The translations under genes were made by a program, and so were the position numbers. Shown here one piece after another: positions 43,282-50,712 of a DNA stretch of 58,545 nt. Each line of letters starts with the position of its first letter. The stretch's first letter is position 1. Below the pieces are notes generated by a model. The model saw only the letters and a list, made by a program, of their open reading frames with translations, ran no database searches and had not been told where the DNA came from. Source of the stretch: Saprospiraceae bacterium (GTDB lineage Bacteria; Bacteroidota; Bacteroidia; Chitinophagales; Saprospiraceae); the NCBI GenBank assembly GCA_018057925.1, contig JAGPCT010000019.1:1-58545 (forward strand), written 5' to 3'.

Positions 43282-44595
43282 ATGATTTACATTAGTACCA
43301 GAAATAATAAAAAGGAATATAATTTTGAACAAATAATGCGGCTCGGTATTCCGGATGATGGCGGATTATTTATTCCTATTCAAATTCCGAAGCTTCCTAA
43401 AAGCTATATAGATGATCTTGTCAATAAAAGTTTTGAACAGATTGCATTTGATATTGCCCGCTTATATATCGACACATCAATATTTACCGATGATGAATTA
43501 AAAGAAATTATTACAAATGCTTTAAATATCAATTTACCCTTAAAAGTTATAACCAATGATTTGGGTATTTTTGAACTATTTCATGGACCTACCGGAGCAT
43601 TTAAAGATTTTGGTGCTCGTTTTATGGCATATTCATTAAATGCATTACAAAAAAAACACGATAAAAAGGTAACAATAGTCACCGCTACATCTGGAGATAC
43701 CGGTGCTGCTGTAGCATCTGCATTTCATAATATTCAACATATCAACGTATTTATTTTATATCCAAAAGACAGAGTTAGTGCATTTCAGGAAAAACAAATA
43801 GCCGGATTGGGTGACAATATTCATGCCTTGGAAATAGACGGAACATTTGATGATTGTCAGGATATTGTAAAAAAATGTTTTGGAGATAAAGAATTTAAAA
43901 CCAAATTGAATCTCACTTCATCTAATAGTGTAAATTTTTCAAGACTTATTCCGCAGATAATCTATTATTTTGAAGCCTACAAAAGGGCATGTATGATAGG
44001 ACATAGTAAGATATCCATCATTGTACCCAGTGGAAATTTTGGCAATATTACCGGCGGTGTTTATGCTTTAAAAATGGGACTTCCTATACACAACTTAGTT
44101 GCAGCTACAAATTCTAATGACGTTTTCCCAAATTATATTCATCAAGGAATATATACTCCGGAAAAAGTCAGTAAAAAAACAATCAGTAATGCAATGGATG
44201 TTGCTAATCCGTCTAATATTGAAAGGCTATTTTCAATTTATCGTTCCACGTGGAACAATATAGCAAAAGATATTCACAGTAATTCTATTGAAGATAATAT
44301 AACTAAATTATGCATCGAAAACTTCTATAAAAAATATAATTATCTGCCGGATCCTCACACAGCGGTTGGAATATCAAATTATTATCTTGAAAATATGACG
44401 CATAGTGATGTTTTCTTTATCGTTTTCGCTACTGCACACCCATATAAATTCAAAGAAGTCATTCAATCTATATCTCCAGATATTCAAGTGTCCGGAAATA
44501 ACTATACCCAACAATATGAATCAGTAAATATTAAAAAAACAACGTTTAAACCTGATTTAATAGAAATTAAAAAGTTTATTACCAAGCTATCTTAA
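43282..44595 (+). CDS. thrC: Threonine synthase
   Basis: 437 residues, PLP-dependent, makes threonine from phosphohomoserine. The PLP-binding Lys region is seen as HGPTGAFKDFGARFMAYSLN (about residues 94-113), the phosphate-binding TATSGDTGAAVASAF (about 134-148), and IIVPSGNFGNITGG further on. It is the end of thrABC. Within the coding sequence at 44242-44257 lies a near-perfect parS site (CGTTCCACGTGGAACA). Confidence 0.97.
   Translation: MIYISTRNNKKEYNFEQIMRLGIPDDGGLFIPIQIPKLPKSYIDDLVNKSFEQIAFDIARLYIDTSIFTDDELKEIITNALNINLPLKVITNDLGIFELFHGPTGAFKDFGARFMAYSLNALQKKHDKKVTIVTATSGDTGAAVASAFHNIQHINVFILYPKDRVSAFQEKQIAGLGDNIHALEIDGTFDDCQDIVKKCFGDKEFKTKLNLTSSNSVNFSRLIPQIIYYFEAYKRACMIGHSKISIIVPSGNFGNITGGVYALKMGLPIHNLVAATNSNDVFPNYIHQGIYTPEKVSKKTISNAMDVANPSNIERLFSIYRSTWNNIAKDIHSNSIEDNITKLCIENFYKKYNYLPDPHTAVGISNYYLENMTHSDVFFIVFATAHPYKFKEVIQSISPDIQVSGNNYTQQYESVNIKKTTFKPDLIEIKKFITKLS
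44242..44257. other. parS-like site inside thrC
   Basis: CGTTCCACGTGGAACA contains the perfect 14-base palindrome GTTCCACGTGGAAC and matches the parS pattern TGTTYCACGTGRAACA except at the first base. parS sites within genes near the origin are usual in bacteria. Confidence 0.75.
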
Positions 44596-44653
44596 CCCAA
44601 ATAAAATAAGTAATGCAATAGGATAAATACTTTATTATTAACCGTTATAATAT

Positions 44654-45415
44654 TTACTTTATTTTATTTAAAAAATCACCCAATATAGCATTAAATTCAT
44701 AGGGTAACTCCATCATAGGACTATGTCCACATTCATCTAAAAAATATAACTCGGAATTTTTTATTAGTTCATGAAACTTTTCCGCTACAAATGGAGGTGT
44801 TATGGTATCATTCTTTCCCCATATTAATAATGTGGGAGCCACTATCTTATGCAACATATTCTCCAAATTATGTCGAACAGCTGACTTCGCAGTTGCTATA
44901 ATTCTTATACCCTTACCCCTATCATTCACTATTCCATACACCTCATCCACCAACTCCTTTGTGGCAACCTCCGGACGGTAGAATGTCGCTTCTGTCTTCT
45001 TCTTTATAAAATTATAATCTCCTCGTCTCGGATACGTACTTCCCATAGCACTCTCAAACAAACCACTACTACCAGTTAATATTACAGACGAAATCTTTTC
45101 CGGTCGCTTCAATGTATATAGAATGGCAATATGCCCTCCCAACGAATTACCCAATACATGAACTTTATCAATACCCATGTAATCAACAAATTCATCAATA
45201 TAATCGACCAATCCCGATACTGAAACTTTCAATATAGGTAATTCATATATAGGTAAAATAGGAATAATAACCCGATAACTATCTTTAAAATGATTGAATA
45301 AACCATTGAAATTACTCAAACCACCAAATAATCCATGAAGCAAGAGAATAACTTCTCCTTCCTCTTTTGATTGCTTATATTTAAATTTATCCGAAGTAAT
45401 TATTGGATAATCCAT
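44654..45415 (-). CDS. Alpha/beta hydrolase
   Basis: 253 residues. The oxyanion region is LLLHGLFGGLSNFNGLF, the nucleophile elbow GNSLGGHIAILY, the acid in LLIWGKNDTITPP and the His in LDECGHSPMMELP: a complete catalytic triad. This subgroup resembles 2-hydroxy-6-oxo-dienoate (MhpC-like) hydrolases and is common beside core genes in Bacteroidota; the substrate is unknown. It converges with thrC and lies 53 bases downstream of the heme A synthase gene on the same strand, with which it may be co-transcribed. Confidence 0.92.
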   Translation of the reverse strand: MDYPIITSDKFKYKQSKEEGEVILLLHGLFGGLSNFNGLFNHFKDSYRVIIPILPIYELPILKVSVSGLVDYIDEFVDYMGIDKVHVLGNSLGGHIAILYTLKRPEKISSVILTGSSGLFESAMGSTYPRRGDYNFIKKKTEATFYRPEVATKELVDEVYGIVNDRGKGIRIIATAKSAVRHNLENMLHKIVAPTLLIWGKNDTITPPFVAEKFHELIKNSELYFLDECGHSPMMELPYEFNAILGDFLNKIK

Positions 45416-45468
45416 ATTCTTAATTATTTATTTTTATAATATTCAATTTGTAAATTTAATTCACATTT

Positions 45469-46593
45469 CTATTCCTTAACCTCCGATAGACGTGCGTGTC
45501 CGATAAATCTATAATTCATATACAATAAAGAACTAATTATTAATACAGCTCCCAATTGATGCGTAACTCCTAAAAATACAGGTAAACTGCCTTTGCAATT
45601 CATAACAGTTAATATCCCTATAAAAACTTGAAAACACAATGCTCCAATAAATATCATAACAACATTGAAAAAATATGAATTATTCTTTAACGCCTTTGTC
45701 CATTTAAAAAATATCACAAATCCCAATATAAAAATCAAATATGCAATGTTCCTATGAAAAAATTGAAAAAATGCTGCTGCAAATGCATGACTATCATACT
45801 CTATCATGTTATTCCATGTCCAATTGCTACCTTCTAACAAATCAAAAGGAATATATGTTCCATTCATCAAAGGCCAAGTAGGATAAGCCAATCCAGCCTT
45901 CATTCCAGATACAACTCCACCAAGCAGTAATTGCACTATTAATAATACATTAATTATCTTTAATGTTCCTATTTTCTTGCCGATTACAATTGCCCTCCTT
46001 TTAGGAAATGTTACTTTCAATGTTGTCCAAAATAAATAGGCATACACCAAAAAAGCAAGATTCAAATGTATCGTCAATTTATAAGCATTTACCCATGGAC
46101 GGTTTATTAGACCACTGGCAACCATAATCCATCCAAACACGCCTACCAATCCACCCAATAATACAATCACAATCAGATCAATCATCAAAGATTTCTTTAT
46201 CTGCTTCTTCACCAAAAACCAACAAAATGGAATTATAAATACAAATCCTAAAGATCGCGCCCAAAGCCTGTGAAAATACTCCCAAAAATAGATAAACTTA
46301 AACTCGGATAATTCCATACCCTTGTTGATTTTATGATATTGAGGTGTCTGTTTATACAATTCAAATGCCTCATTCCATTCTACTTCTCCCACAGGTGGAA
46401 AAGTACCAATCGCAATCTCCCATTTAGTGATTGACAGTCCGGAACCCGTCAACCGAGTTATGCCGCCAATCATCACCTGTATCGTTATCATGAAAACACC
46501 AATCCACAACCAATTTCTGACTGCATTGGAATGGCGATGTGAAGCATCTTTCTGAAGTTCTGCGATACTTAATTCCACAAATATGCTTTTCAA
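45469..46593 (-). CDS. ctaA: Heme A synthase, COX15/CtaA family
   Basis: 374 residues with about eight membrane helices. It oxidises the C8 methyl of heme O to give heme A for cytochrome oxidase. The type-2 (COX15-like) signature is clear: VMIGGITRLTGSGLSITKWE (about residues 40-59), then FIYFWEYFHRLWARSLGFVF, with the first His ligand, GLINRPWVNAYKLTIHLNLA, and FFQFFHRNIAYLIFILGF with the later ligands, ending GVTHQLGAVLIISSLLY. The gene reads away from the AT-rich origin-like region. Confidence 0.96.
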   Translation of the reverse strand: MKSIFVELSIAELQKDASHRHSNAVRNWLWIGVFMITIQVMIGGITRLTGSGLSITKWEIAIGTFPPVGEVEWNEAFELYKQTPQYHKINKGMELSEFKFIYFWEYFHRLWARSLGFVFIIPFCWFLVKKQIKKSLMIDLIVIVLLGGLVGVFGWIMVASGLINRPWVNAYKLTIHLNLAFLVYAYLFWTTLKVTFPKRRAIVIGKKIGTLKIINVLLIVQLLLGGVVSGMKAGLAYPTWPLMNGTYIPFDLLEGSNWTWNNMIEYDSHAFAAAFFQFFHRNIAYLIFILGFVIFFKWTKALKNNSYFFNVVMIFIGALCFQVFIGILTVMNCKGSLPVFLGVTHQLGAVLIISSLLYMNYRFIGHARLSEVKE

Positions 46594-47118
46594 TTAAACA
46601 AAGCCAAAAGTAAAACAATAAAGAGAAAAATTTAGACCTTTTTTCTAACATCCAATTATAATAAATATATTTATAATTATATATAAAAAAAAGATTGTTG
46701 TTATAGATGACTGTGAGTTTGTTGAAAACAATTTTTAATATATTTGGAAATGTCGTTATTAACTTTGTAATTATAACTTTGTTAATTAAATGATTGTTCT
46801 ACTTATATGATTTTCAGATTATTATATTAGTAATACACATATTCACATTTCATATTTATTTTATTATTGTATGAAAATATTTTTGTATTACCCTGTTGAA
46901 TTCATTGATTTTTTATGAAGGACAGTGGGAATATTCTAACACACATTTAAATATTTAATATATATTTTTTCTATTTTTTATTTATCCACATTTTTGAATT
47001 ATTTATCCACATTTTATTTTAACACATATAATATTGTTTATACTTATAATTGATACATTTGTAGTTTATAACATAGAATCTTTTATTTATATGTTATTAA
47101 CTTTAATTTTTATATTCC
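46594..47118. other. Candidate replication origin (oriC)
   Basis: A gene-free, extremely AT-rich stretch of about 520 bases between divergent genes. Two exact DnaA boxes TTATCCACA lie at 46982-46990 and 47003-47011, same direction, 12 bases apart. AT-only DNA at about 46656-46690 could be the unwinding element, and there is a long TTAACTTTG/TTAATTAA-rich palindromic area near 46757-46790. Two parS sites lie 2.3 and 6.8 kb to the left. The inference rests on these together; dnaA is not nearby, which is common in this phylum. Confidence 0.62.
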
Positions 47119-47574
47119 ATGAGAGCTATCATTCAACGTGTTTTAAGTTCCTCTGTAACCATTGACGGCAGTATTTTTTCTTCCATTGATCAAGGATTAC
47201 TTGTATTGCTTGGCGTTACAGAAGAAGATAGTGAGGAAGATGTAGTTTATCTCGTACATAAGATTGCTCAGATGCGTATCTTTGGAGATGCAGAAGGAAA
47301 GATGAATTTAAGTGTTATGGATATTGAAGGTGAAGTGATGGTCATCAGTCAGTTTACCTTATTTGCACAAACCAAGAAAGGCAACCGACCATCATTTATA
47401 TTAGCAGCCAAGCCGATTCAAGCCATTCCCCTTTATACTGCTTTTTTACATGAAATGGATAAGATAACACAGAAAAAAACGGCAAGCGGCGTATTTGGAG
47501 CTGATATGAAAGTCCAATTAATCAATGATGGTCCGGTTACAATATTTATTGACTCAAAACTAAAAGATATATGA
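47119..47574 (+). CDS. dtd: D-aminoacyl-tRNA deacylase
   Basis: 151 residues, the standard length. It hydrolyses D-amino acids mischarged on tRNA. Family motifs: MRAIIQRVLSSSVTIDG at the N-terminus, GLLVLLGVTEEDSEED, then VISQFTLFAQTKKGNRPSF with the SQFTL core, FGADMKVQLINDGPVTI near the end (the GxxxM.V...NDGPVT motif). It overlaps the MazG-like gene by 4 bases (ATGA). First gene right of the origin-like region. Confidence 0.97.
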   Translation: MRAIIQRVLSSSVTIDGSIFSSIDQGLLVLLGVTEEDSEEDVVYLVHKIAQMRIFGDAEGKMNLSVMDIEGEVMVISQFTLFAQTKKGNRPSFILAAKPIQAIPLYTAFLHEMDKITQKKTASGVFGADMKVQLINDGPVTIFIDSKLKDI

Positions 47575-47915
47575 CTATATCAGAATATAGGGAAAAGGTA
47601 GATTCCTGGATTAAACAACATGGTGTCCGCTATTTTGACGAAAAAACAAATAGTCTGTTGCTCGTAGAAGAAGTCGGAGAATGGTCTCGACTCGTAGCGC
47701 GTATTTATGGAGAACAATCGTTTAAATCAGAACAAGCTGCACATGATGCACAACGGCAATTGGAAGATGAGTGGGCTGATATTTTATTTGTCCTTACCTG
47801 TCTGGCCAATCAGATTGGTATAGATGTTGAAGGAGCCATTACAAGAAACTTTGAGAAAAAGACTGCTCGTGATAGTGACAGACATATAAAAAATGATAAA
47901 CTAAAGGCGAAATAA
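47571..47915 (+). CDS. MazG-like nucleotide pyrophosphohydrolase
   Basis: 114 residues, one MazG fold. The metal-binding helices are visible as LLLVEEVGEWSRLVARIYGE (the ExxE pair) and RQLEDEWADILFVLTCLANQ (the E/DxxD pair), as in small all-alpha NTP pyrophosphatases that remove non-canonical or excess dNTPs. Cytosolic. Translation-coupled to dtd by the 4-base overlap; this pair is frequent in Bacteroidota. Confidence 0.93.
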   Translation: MTISEYREKVDSWIKQHGVRYFDEKTNSLLLVEEVGEWSRLVARIYGEQSFKSEQAAHDAQRQLEDEWADILFVLTCLANQIGIDVEGAITRNFEKKTARDSDRHIKNDKLKAK

Positions 47916-47998
47916 TACCGAATTGACTTTTATATAGACCAATCTATTTTACTTTTAGAATTCGTATAACATTTTATATTTACAGCAAATATTAAAAT

Positions 47999-48826
47999 AT
48001 GTGGAATTACATCAGAGAATCAATCCGTAGAAAGCGTGCGCGCAGATATACCACGACGTATGAAACAGAATTGGATACCTTTGATATCACCGGTATCGGG
48101 AAGATATTATTTGCTAACTGGACAAATCCATTGGTAGAAAAAAAACGGATATCGGATGAACAAATTTCTTTTTTTAGAAAATTCTTAAAAAGAGGCGACT
48201 TAGCAGTAGATATAGGTGGAAATGTAGGCCACATGACTATTCCCATGGCATTGGCAGCCGGAAAAGAAGGAAAAGTGGTTACTTTTGATCCCAATCCTTA
48301 TGTATTTGAAATTCTAAAGAAAAACACTTCACTCAATCCACAATGGACCAATATAGATCCTCATCCTTATGCTATAACCGATCATCCCGGCGAATTTTAT
48401 TACAACTCATCAGAAGCTTCTTTCAACAATGGCGGCATCTCTGAAGACCAACAAAGTCGTCACGGAAAATTTAGACTCGACCATAAAATAAAAGGTATTC
48501 AATTGGAATCCTTTTTAAATGAAAATTATGCCGATAAAATGGATCGTTTGAAATTAATTAAGATCGACACAGAGGGGTATGACAAAGAAATTATCCGATC
48601 TATTATTCCGCTGCTAAAAAAATACAAGCCAACAGTCATTACAGAATGTTTTAAGAAAAATGACGCCGTTGCACGTAACGAACAGTTTCACTTATTGAAG
48701 GAATGCGGCTATACGTTGTATTATTTTTCTGATTTTACAGTAGATGCTCAGGTAGAGCAAATCCGTAAGCCGGAAGAAATGATGCGTTGGCAACATTTTG
48801 ACTTGTATGCGGTGATGGAGGGTTAA
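47999..48826 (+). CDS. FkbM-family methyltransferase
   Basis: 275 residues. SAM-dependent class I fold. Motif I is DLAVDIGGNVGHMTIPMA (about residues 70-87), then the FDPNPYVFEILKKN acidic loop, NPQWTNIDPHPYAITD, and LIKIDTEGYDKEIIRSI, the FkbM signature 'IDTEG'. Members methylate hydroxyl groups of polysaccharides, glycolipids or secondary metabolites. It starts 83 bases after the mazG gene. The stop codon and the next bases coincide with the start of a truncated R2 repeat (GAGGGTTAATCC), so the last codons may have been altered by it. Confidence 0.9.
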   Translation: MWNYIRESIRRKRARRYTTTYETELDTFDITGIGKILFANWTNPLVEKKRISDEQISFFRKFLKRGDLAVDIGGNVGHMTIPMALAAGKEGKVVTFDPNPYVFEILKKNTSLNPQWTNIDPHPYAITDHPGEFYYNSSEASFNNGGISEDQQSRHGKFRLDHKIKGIQLESFLNENYADKMDRLKLIKIDTEGYDKEIIRSIIPLLKKYKPTVITECFKKNDAVARNEQFHLLKECGYTLYYFSDFTVDAQVEQIRKPEEMMRWQHFDLYAVMEG

Positions 48827-48885
48827 TCCAGATGTACGAATCGATTCCGCATTAGTCTAATGTGGAATTTGGGTTAGAAAAAGGA
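48817..48885 (+). repeat. R2 repeat, deleted copy
   Basis: GAGGGTTAATCCAGATGTAC then GAATCGATTCCGCATTAGTC and TAATGTGGAATTTGGGTTA: R2 sequence in which the internal CAATGGTTT...AACCATTG block is missing. Confidence 0.7.
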
Positions 48886-48895
48886 GGGCTAATTC

Positions 48896-49543
48896 TTATT
48901 CCTCTTTTGGTTTCCTTTTAAATTTACCGGACTTCCACGCTTCAATAAATTGTTTCCACGCCATGACATTCATCAATTGAATAGGCTTGGTCTGCCCCTG
49001 ATAATAGTAAGTTGCTGCATTCTGCCGCATAAAAGACTGGGTAGATTCATTGCCATCAACCGGAATCTTATCATAGAGGGAAGCAATAACCCTTTTGTTG
49101 AGGTTTTCTTGTATTCTATCGGATATATCACTGTTGACATCCATGGCTAAAAATTCGGCGTGGTAATTATCTTTGTCAGGCCAAGGATAAATAATGGTTT
49201 CGGGTAGTAAAATATTATCGAAAGTCATGATTTGAAAGACTGAATAACGGTTGGTAGTCAGCGTATCGGGAATTTGATATCTCACCGTCTTATAACCCAC
49301 ATAGGAAAAAACAATGGTTTCGCCCTTTTCAACCACCAAGGAGAAAAAACCATCCCAATTTGTATAAGTTCCCCTTGATGTACCTTCGACAGCAATGGTT
49401 ACATAAGGCATTTTAACCGGTTGACCTTTTTCCTGGGTCACCACGACGCCACTTAATTGAATAGGTCCTAAATGCCCTTTTTGACCATTAACAGACCAAG
49501 AAATAGCAAAAAGGAATAGAAAAAATACCGCTTTTAATCTCAT
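48896..49543 (-). CDS. CarboxypepD_reg-like domain protein, secreted
   Basis: 215 residues with signal peptide (MRLKAVFFLFLFAISWSVNG). One carboxypeptidase-regulatory-like (CNA-B-type) beta domain is seen (about 30-110): IQLSGVVVTQEKGQPVKMPY, VTIAVEGTSRGTYTNWDGFF and FSYVGYKTVRYQIPDTL, as at the N-terminus of SusC-like receptors but without the barrel. The C-terminal half (about 115-215) is helical, basic and ends RKPKEE. Such proteins are common in Bacteroidota, probably periplasmic or outer-membrane associated, with unknown function. Monocistronic on the minus strand. Confidence 0.82.
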   Translation of the reverse strand: MRLKAVFFLFLFAISWSVNGQKGHLGPIQLSGVVVTQEKGQPVKMPYVTIAVEGTSRGTYTNWDGFFSLVVEKGETIVFSYVGYKTVRYQIPDTLTTNRYSVFQIMTFDNILLPETIIYPWPDKDNYHAEFLAMDVNSDISDRIQENLNKRVIASLYDKIPVDGNESTQSFMRQNAATYYYQGQTKPIQLMNVMAWKQFIEAWKSGKFKRKPKEE

Positions 49544-49816
49544 AAAATGACTTAATATACCTAAAGAACAAAATTATAACGTTTTTAAATAGAAAAAGTG
49601 GAAAATTTGAAAAAGTTTATTTTTTTCATAAACCCTCTTTCCAAAATATAAGCTTGCGTAATCTATAGACAAAACGAAGTAATGGTTTTACTAAATCGTA
49701 GAACGCGTGTCGATTTTTGGGCTTCCCGAATATTCAGCAATTGGTATTTTCTAAAGCCGGACTGTGCTATTTTATGTTAAAACGAAATATAAAAAATGAT
49801 ATTTAATATAAAATTA

Positions 49817-49846
49817 TTGTTATTCGATAAATATTTATTATATTTG
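49817..49846 (+). promoter_or_regulatory. Promoter of the DUF2975-Xre pair
   Basis: TTG (49817-49819), 19 bases, TATATTTG (49839-49846), 18 bases before the ATG at 49864. The rest of 49544-49863 holds nothing I can support. Confidence 0.65.
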
Positions 49847-49863
49847 CCCTGAAATTAAAATAA

Positions 49864-50406
49864 ATGAATATGACAAAGTTGAATGACATTGTATTTACGG
49901 TGCTAAAGGTAATTGCCTGGATTATCTTTGTGGGTCTATGTATTGAATCAGGCGGACTAATCGTCAATTTTTTATTTAGTATATTCAATCCTGACTTTGT
50001 GGATAAGTTGTATCAAAAGTTGGATTTGAGTATGTTGTATAAACAGAGTAAGTGGGCTTTTTTCAGCCTATATAGTTTTGCCCTAACTGTATCTGTTTTA
50101 AAGGCAATTATGTTTTATATCGTTATTGAAATGTTGCAAAAATTGGATTTAAGAAACCCGTTTAGTTCAATAGTTGCGCACAAAATAACGGTTTTATCTT
50201 ATTATGCATTATCTATAGGCCTCCTCAGTTTTATAGCAAAGCAGACCGGGCACAATATGGAGAAACATGGATATTCGACCGAACGATTAAATCAATTTTG
50301 GGTTGATAGCGATGCTTTTATCATTATGGCGGCTGTGGTTTTTATCATTGCACAGATATTTAAGAGAGGTGTGTATGTTCAGCAAGAAAATGATTTAACG
50401 GTATAA
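49864..50406 (+). CDS. DUF2975 membrane protein
   Basis: 180 residues with four membrane helices (about 12-38, 58-85, 112-132, 148-168) and a conserved ALSIGLLSFIAKQ-like region, matching DUF2975. These proteins are nearly always encoded next to a small YozG-like Xre regulator, as here, where the next ATG lies 3 bases after the stop. The function is unknown; the pair is suspected to be a membrane-linked regulator or toxin-antitoxin-like unit. The start ATG at 49864 has a second ATG at 49870 with no consequence. Confidence 0.83.
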   Translation: MNMTKLNDIVFTVLKVIAWIIFVGLCIESGGLIVNFLFSIFNPDFVDKLYQKLDLSMLYKQSKWAFFSLYSFALTVSVLKAIMFYIVIEMLQKLDLRNPFSSIVAHKITVLSYYALSIGLLSFIAKQTGHNMEKHGYSTERLNQFWVDSDAFIIMAAVVFIIAQIFKRGVYVQQENDLTV

Positions 50407-50409
50407 GGG

Positions 50410-50643
50410 ATGGCGATAATAGTGAATTTAGATGTGATGATGGCAAAGCGGAAGATGTCATTGAATGAGCTTTCTGAAAAAGTGGGGTTAACATTATCCA
50501 ATCTTTCTATCTTAAAAACCGGAAAGGCAAGAGCAATACGTTTTAGCACATTAGATGCGATATGTAGTGTTCTTGACTGTCAGCCTGGGGATATTCTAGA
50601 ATATGTAAATGATGAAAGGGATAACAATGAGGAATGGTTATAA
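50410..50643 (+). CDS. YozG-like Xre HTH regulator
   Basis: 77 residues, essentially a single HTH domain: AIIVNLDVMMAKRKMSLNEL, SEKVGLTLSNLSILKTGKAR, FSTLDAICSVLDCQPGDILE. This is the cro/C1-type family YozG, the constant partner of DUF2975 membrane proteins. It is 3 bases downstream of its partner and surely co-transcribed. It may control its own operon; no clear operator was seen. Confidence 0.9.
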   Translation: MAIIVNLDVMMAKRKMSLNELSEKVGLTLSNLSILKTGKARAIRFSTLDAICSVLDCQPGDILEYVNDERDNNEEWL

Positions 50644-50712
50644 AGAGGAAACGTTTTTATGTATGAGAAAATAATATTTTATTGGGAGTAGTCCACAAAG
50701 CGGATGTTTTAG

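Noticed and set aside
44600-44668. Bidirectional terminator between thrC and the hydrolase
   Set aside because: The arms AATAAAATAAGTAA / TTACTTTATTTTATT are AT-only, imperfect, with a 40-base loop, and overlap the hydrolase stop; too weak.
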